From Botryococcus braunii (taxonomy: Eukaryota > Chlorophyta > Trebouxiophyceae): DNA of 22,500 nucleotides. The DNA lies in assembly GCA_002005505.1 (NCBI GenBank), contig MVGU01001015.1, positions 222,501-245,000 of the forward strand. The letters run 5' to 3'. Shown here piece by piece: positions 1 through 19,700 of this stretch (within the stretch, counting starts at the first letter, position 1; each line of letters begins with the position of its first letter). A program made the translations under genes and the position numbers. The notes beneath the pieces are model-generated. The model searched no databases and had not been told where the DNA came from. It worked only from the letters and a program-made list of their open reading frames with translations.

Positions 1-559
1 AGGAGTATTATATTCCACAAGTGTTATTGGCGGAGGCAACACTGATTTGCTTCTGAATGCCTGCCATATATAGCCTGTCGCTTCCAGAGCATGTTTTGTA
101 TTTATTGAGCCGTAGTGACCTTTCGTGGTACAACTAGGCGCCCGCTCGTCACTGTTTGCTTACCGGAAGTCGGTTAGGCGGTTGTACAGATGGGCTAGGA
201 GGTCATAGATGGCCAGTTGAAGGGGAGACCTTCGATCTCTGCACATTGCTGGATGGCTGAGACTGTACGCAAATTTTGTTTTATCAAAAGTCTTGAGTAC
301 ACCCCCGCTTTAGTGAGGGGGGGTGCACTGGACTCTTCGTGCACTTGGAGTTGAAACTTGAGGTGCGAATAGGTTTATGGAAGTAGTTTGCACCGAGTTT
401 TTCTGCTTTTCTCGGGGCAGCAGTAGCCGTGTTTTCGATCTTGGCGATCTTCCTCAGTGCATGACAGATGTCTGGGGGGAAGAAGGCCGCCCTAACTGCA
501 TGCAGAAGGGTTCTGGTCCAGTCTGGCGCTCATGATCTGGGCGCAGCTGGGTCCCGGCT
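1..559. other. No gene seen; left-edge intergenic DNA
   Basis: I see no convincing coding region, RNA gene or mobile element here. The one structure of note is a C-run and G-run hairpin near 300-330, with CACCCCC facing GGGGGTG around a short AT-containing loop. Open frames in this stretch are short and have no recognisable motifs. Confidence 0.5.
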
Positions 560-1080
560 CATGCCGGGCTTGAAATATGGATCCGAAAGCAACCGGAACA
601 CGGGGGCTGGTACCAGACAGAGCTGGGGCGGAGAACTACCCGACGGGTCCGGGATGGTGGTGGAAGCAGTCTGGTTCAATCAAAATAGGTTCAGACCGGT
701 CCTAGATAAGGCATAGACCCAGCCTGGTACCATCTTGACCCTCGTCGACGGGTTCGGAATGGCTTCAGGGGCAGTCTGGTTTAGGAACAGAGGGGCCCAG
801 TCCGGTACCAGGTTTGATGGGTGTCCAGGCTGGTCCCAGACTGAGTTAACATAGATGAGTCCATGATGGTTGCAGAAGCTGAAGGGTTAAGAACCAAGCT
901 AGACAGGTAGCCAGTTGGTACCAGTCTGCGCAAAGCCAGAGTCCGGTATGCATCCAAAAGCAGTATGGTCCAGGATGGATGGACCCAGTCTGGTACCAGG
1001 CTGGATGGATATCCAGGCTGGTCTGGAATTGTACCAAAGGCAATGAGGTTCAGGATGGATGGGTCCAGCTGTCCCAGTGC
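560..1080. repeat. Degenerate minisatellite-like repeat region
   Basis: The motif CTGGTACCAG or close variants recurs near 607, 725, 801, 917 and 991. It is accompanied by repeated CAGTCTGGT, GGATGGATGG and CCAGGCTGGTC words. Two stretches, about 648-684 and 749-785, align with each other (CGGGTCCGGGATGG against CGGGTTCGGAATGG). Units are unequal and strongly diverged, so this reads as an old tandem array rather than coding sequence. Short open frames across it have repetitive, uninformative translations. Confidence 0.5.
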
Positions 1081-1960
1081 GTATTTGTCAAATATTCATT
1101 TCATAATCTTCAAGCCGTACGATTCCGACGGCTGAATTGTAAAAGGCATACACCAAAGTCTGCACACGCTTTAGCTACGGTCAACAAATCCTCCAGCACA
1201 GCATTAGATCACAACACAACGTCTTCCAACGTCGTAAGAAGAAATTGCTTTGATTCATGCTCAAACCACGAAGCACCTGTCCTTGACCTCCTCGTGAATT
1301 CACTTCGAAGTAAAGACAAGAACTCTTGTTTGTCCCCCCTTGCTCTTCTAATGTGCAGCTTGAGCTCCTCTTGCTCTTCTTAATCTGCAATAATAGCTCC
1401 CCTGTGAAATGTCAATGCTGTCTTGCCAAGACAGTGACTTGCAGAAGCATTCTTTTAACATGTGAACACTTGCCCTGCATGCCTTTCCCACAGCCTCTCT
1501 GTTGCTCCTGCCCGTCCTGGGCACCTTCAACGGCAAAGACCAAGTTGCCCTTCCCTGACACTCCTTGCCTTCCGAGGCCCTTTGCTGCCTACCCACCTTT
1601 CTGTTCTTTTAAACTACTGTGCGCGTGTTGGCCTCCATCCGTTATATCTTTCTCATGCTGGCTTGCATGTGAGCTCCCCCCTTAGCAGCACCTTAGGCAA
1701 CTTGCAAGGTTACCCTCCCCTAGCCCATCTTGCTTTGTTCAACAGTGTTCGGCCTTCTGCTTGCCATGCATCTTTCTGTACTCATATAGGCTACTCAGTG
1801 ACTATGCTCATGCTGGGCTCTTCGGGTCAACTCTAGCAACTAGCAATGTTGCCCTTCCGTGGCACACCTTGCCTTCCCAGGCCTTCCGCTGCCCATTGAC
1901 CTTTCTCATCTCACATGCTATTTTGCTCAGCAGCTCTTCATCCACCAACCCTCTCTCCTA
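1081..1960. other. No gene seen; pyrimidine-rich intergenic DNA
   Basis: Open frames of 60-134 codons occur on both strands, but they overlap each other, carry no recognisable domain and follow from C/T-rich low-complexity composition. I find no splice-bounded coding block. Confidence 0.45.
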
Positions 1961-2092
1961 CCATGGGCTCTCTGCCCACCTTCCATGAACTCTCTGCCCA
2001 CCTTCCATGGGCTCTCTTCCTACCTTCCACGGGCTCTCTGCCCACCTTCCATGCGCTCTCTGCCCATCTTGCATGGGCTCTCTGCCCACCAT
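1961..2092. repeat. 22-bp minisatellite, six units
   Basis: Six consecutive units of exactly 22 bp start at 1961, 1983, 2005, 2027, 2049 and 2071. The consensus is CCATGGGCTCTCTGCCCACC followed by TT. Units differ by only a few substitutions. The period is not a multiple of three, so the array reads through all frames and open frames across it are a by-product. No neighbouring gene appears to use it. Confidence 0.9.
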
Positions 2093-2630
2093 CCCTGCCC
2101 CCCTTGGCAGACTCTTAGCCCAGGAGTCCTGGGCAACAACTGACCCCGTATCCCGCACCCCTTACCCTCTTTCAGTGTGTTGTGTAAACTGATGAGGACT
2201 AAGGTATGTGCGTACGCTTGGATACGTAGTAAAGGCTCATGTTTACAAGTACAGTTTTAGACACATCACATGACATGAACAAAGACAACCTGTAAAGTAC
2301 AAGGCAAAAGGACACGGCTGCATAGGCGTTTCAGGGACAGTAATGAAGGTGTACTGGGACAGTCACATAGGGACCTACACGTCAGTACAAGTTTGGGACA
2401 GTTGCAAGTGAGCATTAAAGTTAGAAACTCCATCGAGTGTGTACGCTAGCCAGGTGATAAGATCATTTAGGAATTAAGTAAGATGTGAGACTGATGACCA
2501 CATCAGGTGCAGTGCTGCATAGTCACTTCATGTGACTATGAAGTACAGTTAGGAGCGGCACGTGAGCATTGTACCGTTACTGACGGTTATGATCGAGCCG
2601 CATAGGAAACGAGACCGTGGTCGAGCTTGG
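2093..2630. other. No gene seen
   Basis: No open frame, splice-bounded coding block or repeat structure stands out between the minisatellite and the tandem duplication that follows. Confidence 0.45.
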
Positions 2631-3475
2631 CAGACTTCACTGGTGGAAATAATTATCTTGGGTCTCCAAGCTTGTGTATATTCAACCAATGTTATTTGAG
2701 TATGTGAGGCATATGCGTGCATGCACTGTGGAGTAAGAACATTGGTAAGTCGCTCACGATGTGTTCAAGCATACTTCTGGATAGTGGTGTTTGGTTTAGA
2801 TTACTGACGGATACTTAGCTAAGTATCCTACAGGATGCAGGGGACGTTGTGGTGTGCACGTGGGTACGTGATAAAACACATGTTTGTGCTGTATTGGCTA
2901 AGGGTGCCTATGGAATACAGCAGGTGTGTGCCCTTGCATAAGTATCCGTACAGTCATGTATTTGCATTGAGCTTTGATTAGAAATATTGAATAGAAGTTG
3001 ACGAACACTCGTAACGGAACGATCTTGGTATGCAGGAAGATCTAATGGTGAAGTGCGTTACACAATAAGATCTTGTATAAAGATTTGAGTGTTCCGGTCA
3101 ACAGGTGAATATTCTTAATCCTTGTAACAGACCTCAGAGGTGGAAATAATCATCTTGGGGCTCCAAGCTCGTGTATATGCAACCAGTGTCCTTTGAGTAT
3201 GTGAAGCATGCACTGTGGAGTAAGAACATTAGCGAGAGACTTGCTTGTATGATTGCTAGTAAACAGTGATCGCTGCTGTCACACTAAGGGTGTGTGTACG
3301 GAAGAGAAGCGGGGACGTTGTGGTGTGGGTACGTGATAAAACACCTGTTTGTGCTGTAGTGGGCTAAGGGTGCCTGTGGAATACACCAGGAAGATCTAAT
3401 TGTGAAGTGCGTTACATTATATACAAGATCTTATATGAGATCTTGTATAAAAAAGTGAGTGTTCTGGTCAACAGG
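2631..3475. repeat. Imperfect tandem duplication (about 497 and 348 bp)
   Basis: Copy A (2631-3127) and copy B (3128-3475) share several long matching blocks in the same order. The first contains CAGAC...GGTGGAAATAAT and the CTCCAAGC region (2631 and 3128). The second is the GTACGTGATAAAACAC block (about 2863 and 3328). The third is the AGGAAGATCTAAT block through GTCAACAGG (about 3034 and 3389). Copy B lacks about 150 bp of the middle of copy A. A 20-bp perfect palindrome, GGATACTTAGCTAAGTATCC at 2809-2828, lies only in copy A. I see no coding potential in either copy. Confidence 0.8.
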
Positions 3476-3749
3476 ATACGACTCGCTGCGCATATGGATA
3501 CGCCTCACTCCATGAATATATACAACACAGTGGGTCTTGGCACTTCCAGGCCAATCAGCAAAACCTCCCCTTCTAGAATATCTGAGCATGTCCTACACTC
3601 GCCGCCGCCAGCTTGCTGCACTTCGTGCTGGGTAAGGCCGCCGTGCACACTGCCCAAGACAAGCAGACGGGCTATGCTGTCTTGCTGCCGCGTCAACCAT
3701 CGCATGTGGCCTTCCGAGTTCTTTCATTCGAAAACTTCAAGGGTTGCAA
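3476..3749. other. No gene recognised
   Basis: A 66-codon minus-strand frame and a plus-strand frame overlap here without any recognisable motif. The stretch adjoins the dispersed repeat at 3750-3990 and may be part of the same unknown element. Confidence 0.35.
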
Positions 3750-3990
3750 TTGCATGCTGATGCGCTGGCCTTGAGCAGAAGCTCCATGGGCTTTTGAACC
3801 AAGCCGATGTTGCACAAGAAGATGGGGATGGATACTTTGTTATGCGTCGGGTTAGTTTCATAATTGCGGCCGTTGTGGCCTGCCAGCTGGCTACTCGCAG
3901 GGAGTGATCACAGCTACATCACACGTCATGACGTGTAGCGTAAACCTTTTAAGTTTGGATGGTTAAACGTTGGGCTGATCTTTTCAACCC
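3750..3990 (-). repeat. Dispersed repeat, copy 1 (inverted relative to 15566-15815)
   Basis: Read on the minus strand, this stretch aligns over roughly 240 bp with plus-strand 15566-15815. Shared words include AAAAGATCAGCCCAACGTT, AGCCAGCTGGCA, GGCTTGGTTCA and GCATCAGCA. The identity suggests two old copies of one interspersed element in opposite orientations. A 16-bp perfect palindrome (3921-3936) sits where the other copy has a different palindrome. Translations of both copies share scattered residues such as KLT and AWF.PWS, so the parent may have been protein-coding. I do not recognise the family. Confidence 0.65.
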
Positions 3991-4428
3991 ACTGTTGTAA
4001 AAAGAAAGGAAGGAGTTACATCTGTTTACACCGAGCCCACTGCGCGTATACAGATTGACGTCAAGACCTGTCTTGGGCCTGAGCGACACCTGGACAATTA
4101 CGATACTGGCTGTAGCTGCTATGAGAGCAGCCTTAAATTGTTCACATGCGCGAATGTTAACACGCGGATAAAACATGCACGTTGCAACTTCTGTCGGCTC
4201 TATGTGCAAGAGAACAAGGATGCTGCGAGCTGTCTGCAGAAGCAAGAGCTCGAATACAAACATTGCTACACTCATCCTTATCAGCATAATGTGTGTTTTA
4301 CTTACTACTTTCTTTTCCTGTCGCGCTCCTGATGCTTTTGTACGACTGTCAGGACTCTCACGGTGGTGCACCAAGGGGATACGTCCTCACTGGTCCGAAC
4401 AGTCTACTTCACCAACTCATCGAGCAAT
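3991..4428. other. No gene recognised
   Basis: A 141-codon minus-strand open frame spans 3949-4374. It has no recognisable domain and runs into the dispersed repeat, so I do not call it a gene. Confidence 0.35.
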
Positions 4429-4580
4429 TTATAAGTATAATTAAGTATAAGTATAATATAAAGTATATGTACTTATACTTACTTGTACTAGTATAACATA
4501 AAGTATTAGTATGATATTACGTATAAGTATATGATAAAGTATGATAAGTATAAGTATAATTATAAGCAACTTATACCGTA
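4429..4580. repeat. AT-rich GTATAA low-complexity tract
   Basis: About 150 bp are built from repeated AAGTATAAG, GTATAATAT and related words with many small inverted matches. Open frames through it translate to Tyr/Leu/Ile-rich runs that reflect composition only. Confidence 0.85.
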
Positions 4581-4868
4581 TATGTATTAATTGGGAAGCA
4601 TCATGATCGTGATCACAAGGTACCTCTACGTAGTACATGTGTCAGAAAGACTCCTCGACGTCAGCTTAGTGACGTTCATTTCCGCACCCATCTGCAATAG
4701 AACACCCTCAACCTGTACCCAGCAATACATGTACAGCTGCTTCGCACCTGAGCAGAACGTCCCAACACACCTATTTTATCACGGGTAGCTGAACGGTGCA
4801 TGGTCCACACGAATACATACAGGCATCGGCATCCGCGATAAGAAGGGAATAAGCGACATGGATATCTT
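4581..4868. other. Downstream flank of the FUSC/ALMT-like gene
   Basis: This follows the stop codon of the minus-strand gene and should contain its 3' UTR and poly(A) site. I see no unambiguous polyadenylation signal and no other gene. Confidence 0.4.
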
Positions 4869-13890
<9,022 letters not shown>

Positions 13891-14889
13891 CTGTCAAGAG
13901 TGTCCACATTACAGACATGGACATAACCCTCGGCCACTGCTCCGACCCTTCTTCCCAAAACCACAATCCCCCAGCATGCTTCAGATCATCAGCAACAGGC
14001 AAGACAGTGTAGCAGATGTACTTAGTACACAAAAAACGACTCCTGCATGCAGGTGTCTGCACTCGAGCCCTCAACAGCACGGGCAGGAGTGAAAGGATTC
14101 CGGCCAGCCACCTGCCGGACCCCGGAGACAGACCAACACGAGGGTTTTGCACGATAAGCAACAACACTTCAAAACATTACATTGTGGATGCTGTTCCACA
14201 TCAGGAAAATTGTAGTCACGATGGGTACCTTTCTTCAAAAGCCGTTGAGGGAGCGATCCCGTGAACCACATGATCCGGGACGGGCCTGGGACCCACACCC
14301 TGGTGCCTCCTGCCAGTATGTGTCAGTGTCACGAAGTACCTCCTCAGTACTCACTCATATCCTAGTGTAAGCATCCCCCTATTAGGTAATACAACCTTCA
14401 CTTCTTACCACGTCCCTGTGTCCGTGTACATCCACAGGCTGCTGGGGATGCTGTTGATCTATCCGGATCCGGATGACGGGGTCGCCCACCACAAACCAGG
14501 AACTAATTGTATGCACATTGGTCTGTCTGTGATTTTCTTCAAGGGCTTGGTTATGCTGGGTGGAGGCCAAGGCCCTTCGTGTATGTATGGGGGCCATGGG
14601 GAGTATTGGTGGTGCTTACATAATCTCGTCTCCGCGTGTGCCGGGTCATGCACAGTTAAATTTTTTTCAAGTACCCCCACAAGCAGACGCGACTCGTGTC
14701 ACGCGAGAAACTCGGATGGTTGTGAAACTTTGGAGGCCTATAAAAACTCACACTTCATAAAACCAACACGACAACGAATTACAGACATCTCTCGGCCCCA
14801 ACATGTGAAGAAAATTGGCACGTGAAAGTCAAGGACGTGGGAGAAATGACGCCCTTTAACCTTGGCTATTATACATCGCGATAGCGGCA
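13891..14889. other. Upstream region of the transporter gene; no exon resolved
   Basis: The first exon(s) and promoter of the minus-strand gene should lie here. One block ending at an AAAG/GTACCC donor near 14228 is conceivable (minus-strand reading LPQRLLKK), but its phase does not fit the next exon. I see no other gene. Confidence 0.35.
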
Positions 14890-15310
14890 GTGACCAACAT
14901 CACTTCTGTGCGGTGGTATGCTCGCTCTGCTAAGACTCAAAGCTTTGGCCTCTTTGATTTATCTCTTGATGTGGTAAGGCTCGGCTCTTTCTCACGTTTT
15001 GTCTTGGTACCAAGACGGTGTTTCTGGCCTTACCCTCGACTTGGGACACCAACAACAGACTCCGCATCTTGAGCACCTGCGTGATATGTGCGGTTCCGCT
15101 GTGGGTGATGACCACCACCTTGTTTTTCACTGTCCAGGTAAGACCCGTGTGCAGGACCGGTCCCGCTACCCCCATGTGCACCGCTACCCCCACGTGGCCA
15201 CTTGTTCGTTAGTCCCGCTAGAAACATAGGTCTTTAAGCAATTCATGTGGCACCCAGACTTGCGTGCGGTTGTATCATTCATCTGGATGCAATCCAGGCT
15301 CGTGCAAACT
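14890..15310 (+). pseudogene. Decayed LINE fragment, C-terminal end of ORF2
   Basis: Plus-strand reading includes CGSAVGDDHHLVFHCP (about 15090-15140), the Cys/His motif that follows the reverse transcriptase in many non-LTR elements. A little further on comes MWHPDLRAVVSFIWM (15245-15290), in a different frame, resembling the usual MW..DL..V..F terminal block. A stop and a frame change separate the two, so the copy is dead. The family cannot be fixed from this fragment. Confidence 0.6.
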
Positions 15311-15565
15311 TACGCCGGATGCAGTGACTTGGCCGCAGCAACGTCTGTGTGGCTGCCCTTTCCCTCCCTTCACCTTCCGTTGGCTCCGTTGTGTCGCCGG
15401 TCATTGTGTGCGTATAAGCATACATCGCATCGCATGCATCCATATGGCCCGTTGCTTTCTTGCTTAGGCTATCGAACGGTTTGTGGACACCTTATCATGC
15501 GTGTGACCTAGTGGCTGGACAGATGTAATTACATCGTACGACGTGTCTTCTTTTTCTATAAGCTT
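15311..15565. other. No gene seen; possibly LINE 3' flank
   Basis: Pyrimidine-rich DNA without recognisable coding motifs lies between the LINE C-terminal fragment and the dispersed repeat. It could be the 3' UTR of the LINE copy. Confidence 0.35.
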
Positions 15566-15815
15566 GGGATAAAAAGATCAGCCCAACGTTCAACGACCCA
15601 AACTTATAAGTGACACCTTTAATTAAAGGTGTCAAACCTACGGGTGTCAAGTCATGCCCAGCGAGCAGCCAGCTGGCAACCCACAGCGGCGCAACTACGA
15701 AACTGACCGAACGCATGAGAAAAAATTTCTCAACAGTGCAGCTTTTCTGTGAAATGATGGCTTGGTTCAGAAACCCCTGGAGCCTGTGCAATACTGCCAG
15801 GGCATCAGCACGCAA
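15566..15815 (+). repeat. Dispersed repeat, copy 2
   Basis: Homologous to the minus strand of 3750-3990. It contains a 24-bp perfect palindrome at 15611-15634 (core CCTTTAATTAAAGG) at the place where the other copy has the unrelated palindrome ACACGTCATGACGTGT. An 80-codon plus-strand frame (15610-15852) crosses it and shares scattered residues (KLT, AWF.PWS.C) with the other copy's translation. I do not recognise the protein. Confidence 0.65.
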
Positions 15816-15984
15816 CCCCCTAAACGTGTTGAGTTCTGAACATCATTATTGAATGCCTTGTGCTTTAAGTGATCTTCATGTGCATACTATAAGGATATGG
15901 GTCCATTCAGAACATAAGGTACCTTGCCTTGAGACACGATAGATTGTGGCGTTTTCGAACATAAGGGACAATCTGATCCAGATT

Positions 15985-16134
15985 ACACGTTTGTCGGGTG
16001 AACTCTTGCCAATGGGAAATCCCCGGGGAAAGATGGTAACCCTACAGAGTTGTTGAAATATTCTGGGCTTGGCGTATCCTGCATGGTGGCGGCACGGAGG
16101 GTGTTAGACGATGTCCTCCTACTTGTGCGTTGTT
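15985..16134 (+). pseudogene. Decayed LINE reverse transcriptase fragment
   Basis: The plus frame reads TLANGKSPGKDGNPTELLKY and then SGLGVSCMV before a TAA at 16132. NGKSPGxDGxPxE is the hallmark N-terminal block of non-LTR reverse transcriptases. A TGA immediately upstream and loss of similarity downstream show that it is a relic. The reading runs into the first copy of the 143-bp repeat, so the LINE piece is older than, or part of, the tandem repeat. Confidence 0.65.
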
Positions 16135-16541
16135 AAGTAGGCACGGACATATACAAGTCAAGGACTGGTTAGCAACTGATTGATAGACACCCGGAGTGCC
16201 ACTATAGTTCCAACCAAGTGTTACAATATCTCTCATCTCTCCTAACAAGGTGACGCAGTTCAAACACGCCTAACCTGCTCTCACCCAGGTCGTGTTCATT
16301 ACTTTGTCCGATGAGCTAAACTCAACTCTATATGTCTAACATGTTCTAACAATGTTCATCTGAGTGCTAAATCCAGGAATACAATAAGGATTAAGTCACC
16401 TGCATGGTGGCGGCACGGAGGGTGTTAGACGATGTCCTCCTACTTGTGCGTTGTTAAGTAGGCACGGACATATACAAGTCAAGGACTGGTTAGCAACTGA
16501 TTGATAGACACCCGGAGTGCCACTATAGTTCCAACCAAGTG
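16078..16541. repeat. 321-bp-period tandem repeat, second unit interrupted
   Basis: Positions 16078-16220 and 16399-16541 are identical over 143 bp and start exactly 321 bp apart. Unit 1 is 16078-16398. Unit 2 stops after 143 bp exactly where the copia LTR begins. The simplest reading is a tandem array into which the retrotransposon inserted. The missing 178 bp of unit 2 should then lie beyond the element's other end, outside this window. Confidence 0.8.
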
Positions 16542-16744
16542 CCTTCCCTATCCGTGCTTGCCCCATATGCCTCCTTTCTACAAACGTGTCTGTAACTTGC
16601 GTTATGATAGTCTTCGTTCAAATGCATGTATTGCCTGGCAGAACTCAGGGTTCTGCCTCTCTTTCCTAATTGGTATTGTCTTCATACGGAGACTTGCCAT
16701 TATTACTCCTCTGAGGGAAAGGCATAAAATTAATTAACACAACA
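16540..16744 (-). mobile_element. 3' LTR of the Ty1/copia element (205 bp)
   Basis: On the minus strand the LTR begins TGTTGTGTTAATTAATTTTA directly after the polypurine tract and ends GGGAAGGCA, giving canonical TG...CA ends. The outer end coincides with the point where the 321-bp tandem repeat breaks off. The adjacent plus-strand bases CCAAG (16535-16539) are the predicted 5-bp target duplication. The partner LTR is not in the window, so the ends are inferred from the polypurine tract, TG/CA and the repeat break. Confidence 0.65.
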
Positions 16745-16762
16745 CTTCCCCTTGCCTTTACC
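16745..16762 (-). other. Polypurine tract of the copia element
   Basis: Minus-strand GGTAAAGGCAAGGGGAAG directly follows the pol stop codon and abuts the LTR's TGTTG. This is the expected plus-strand DNA priming site for an LTR retrotransposon. Confidence 0.75.
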
Positions 16763-19700
16763 TCACAGAAACTTGGCCAGTCCCAGTGAGTTACGATGTC
16801 CCAGAAACACTTGTCTAACTAGTGGTTTGGTAAAAATGTCAGCCACATTTCTAGCAGATTGAATGTACTTGAATTCAACCTGCCCCTTTGCAATAGCTTC
16901 ACGTGCGAAATGACAGCTAATTGCAATATGCTTTGTGTGTTTGGAGTACACCGGATTCCTCAGGTGGTTTATACACCCTTGGTTGTCACAATGAATCTTC
17001 ACTATCCACGGTAACACTCCAATTTCCTCCAGGAAACCTCTCAGCCAATTTGCTTCCTTCACAACAGCACTTGCTGCCATGAATTCAGCCTCCACTGTTG
17101 AAGTGGCAACAGCAGATTGCTTTTTACTTCCCCACACTACTGCTCCTCCAAACACAGTGAGGACAAAGCCAGTGGTAGAGAAGCGATGATCCTGATCACC
17201 TCCATAGTCGGCATCCACATAGCCTTCTAGCTCTATCTCCCCCCCTCCGAGAGTTAGAACCAAATCTCGGGTTCCTTTCAGATACTTCAACACACGGATG
17301 GCTTCATTCCAATGTGCTGTGGTGGGAGATATGCGATAACGAGACAATACACCTACTGCCTGAGCTATATCGGGACGTGTGGTGTTGGCTATATACAGAA
17401 GAGACCCTACTAACTCACAGTAACGGTGACCTGGAGGTAGTGGACTGCCAGCACCAATGCTGTCGCTCCCATCTCTCGGTGCAGGCCTTTGGGACATTAC
17501 GAAATCTTTTGTCATGGGAGTATCAGGTCCCACTGACTCAAGATCCAAGCCAAATTTCTCTACAAGTGCATCGATTTTAGGGATGCAACTCAGGGTGATC
17601 AGCCCTTTATCTCTATCTCTCATCACTTGACATCCCAAGAAATCCTTCACTTCCCCAAGATCATGGATGGTGAATTCTTTCTTGAGAAGTCCCTTCACTC
17701 TCTCGATTTCTGACATGCCCTTGGAAACTATCAGAAGATCATCAACATAGATCAGCACATAGGACTTTCCTCCATCAGTAGAGCATCTCACATACACTCC
17801 CGCATCACTCTTGCACACCTCATACCCCATGACTTCAAGTTTGTCATTCAGGGTTTTGTGCCAGGCACGTGGAGCCTGCTTCAGGCCATACAACGCCTTT
17901 CTCAATCGGCACACAATATTCTTATCACCATTCTCAAAGCCAGGAGGTTGCGTTACATATACTTCCTCCTCGAGCTCACCATTCAGAAAGGCGGTCTTAA
18001 CGTCCACCTGATGAATTTCACAGCCCTCTCTTGCAGCAACAGCAAGCAGAGCTCTTCTAGCTCCATAGCTACTAGTAGGAGCAAAGACCTCCATCACATC
18101 CACTCCAGGGATTTGTCTGCATCCCTGTGCCACTAATCTGGCCTTGAATCTCACAACATTGCCATGTGCATCCATTTTCACTGAAAATATCCAGTGAACT
18201 GGAATAACCTTATGTCCACGAGGTCTCGGAACATACTCCATGACCTCATGAGTATCTAGAGAATTTTGCTCTTCCTGCATAGCTGCCTTCCAGTATTCCC
18301 ACTGGGGAGACATCTGTGCTTCTCTCAAATTAGAGGGAACGTGAATTTTCCCAAATCTGACACCTGTGTGCTTTTCCTCTGAATTGCCTGATTTTCTCTC
18401 ACTTTGTCCAGAACCCACTACTCTTCCACTGACACTCGCTGAGTTACACATCACAGGCTCTCCAGTAGAAGTAGAATGCTCTCTCATAGCACGCTCTCGC
18501 TTGGACTCACACTTGGCTTTGCACAAGTTACTCTGCTCATCCCTCACATCATCCTCCCATGCACAGGTACCTCTCGGACAGTCTTTGTAATTTGGAATCC
18601 CTTCACATTGTCCAGACTTCCGATTCACCTCCTCAGACACACTCTGACATGCCTGCAAGAGTTCAGACTCTTCAGGTCTCTCACAAGCAACATCGGGATA
18701 TGGCAGAGTGTCTGCATACTTCCCCTGATTTATGTGATCCACATGCCTCTCAGACCGACTGCATGTCACTGTTGGGAGTGACCACACATCTCTGACATCA
18801 CTCTCCCAGGCACAGGTACCTCTCAGTGAGCACTTGTAATTTGGTCTGTCTCCACAATGTCTGTGCTCCTGATTCACCTCCTCCTCTCGTCCCTTACATG
18901 GAGTCAAGGATGCAGATCCTGTCTCCCGCTCACAATCATGTTTGGCTGGTGCAGAGAAAGCATATGATGCTTCCTCTGACCGGTGGCTGCCACCACAGTC
19001 CCGTCCAGGAGTGCTCTGACTGGACGGGTTGCCAGAAGAACTCTGCATGGTCACATCTCTTACATTTCTCTCAGTCACTGAACAAGACCCACCCATACTG
19101 CTCAGCTCCCCGGGACCATTTGCAGCTTTGCATGTAGCTGCCCCCCTCACTGCACTCACATGCAATTCATGCCCCTCATGTGAATCACCCTCTAGCTGCA
19201 CTTCCCCTGGTCCCTGTGACAGAGAGTCACATTCAGTCAACCCCTCTCGCTCTCTGCTCTCTCCCTTCTCCTGTGGCAGCAGGAGGTCTTTGGCGGCAGT
19301 GCGTTGTTCGTGTCGTTGAGCCCGGGTCAGGCCATCCAATTGGTGGTTGCGGCAATCAGACCTAGTTGGTCTGAGGACCTCCTGGGCTCGCTCCATCTGC
19401 GGTCGAAGGTGGGAGTCCTGTCTCACTCCTCTGGCTAAGTCCTGTACTGCCTCCAGGGTTTGATCCATCTCCACTGGGTCACACAGTCTTCTGGATTCAG
19501 GCTCGGGCTCAGCCTCACTGGGGGGTCCTGTGACAGGCTGTGTGGGGAGGTTGCTGGAGGCTGGCAGGTACTCAGGCTCACTGTGTGGGTCATCAAGATC
19601 TGTCTCAAGGCTGATGTTGGTTGTGCCAGGGGAGGTGCCGGGAAAGACTGGGGGAGTGTCACTTGCAGAGGGCTCAGGACACAGAAACTCTGTAGACTGT

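Noticed and set aside
3949..4374. 141-codon minus-strand open frame
   Set aside because: No recognisable motif, no splice-supported neighbours, and it runs into the dispersed repeat.
16051..16744. A longer 694-bp LTR with TGTTG...CAACA ends containing the 143-bp repeat
   Set aside because: A LINE reverse transcriptase reading frame runs straight through 16051, so that point is not an element boundary. The TG at 16540 fits the break in the 321-bp repeat better.
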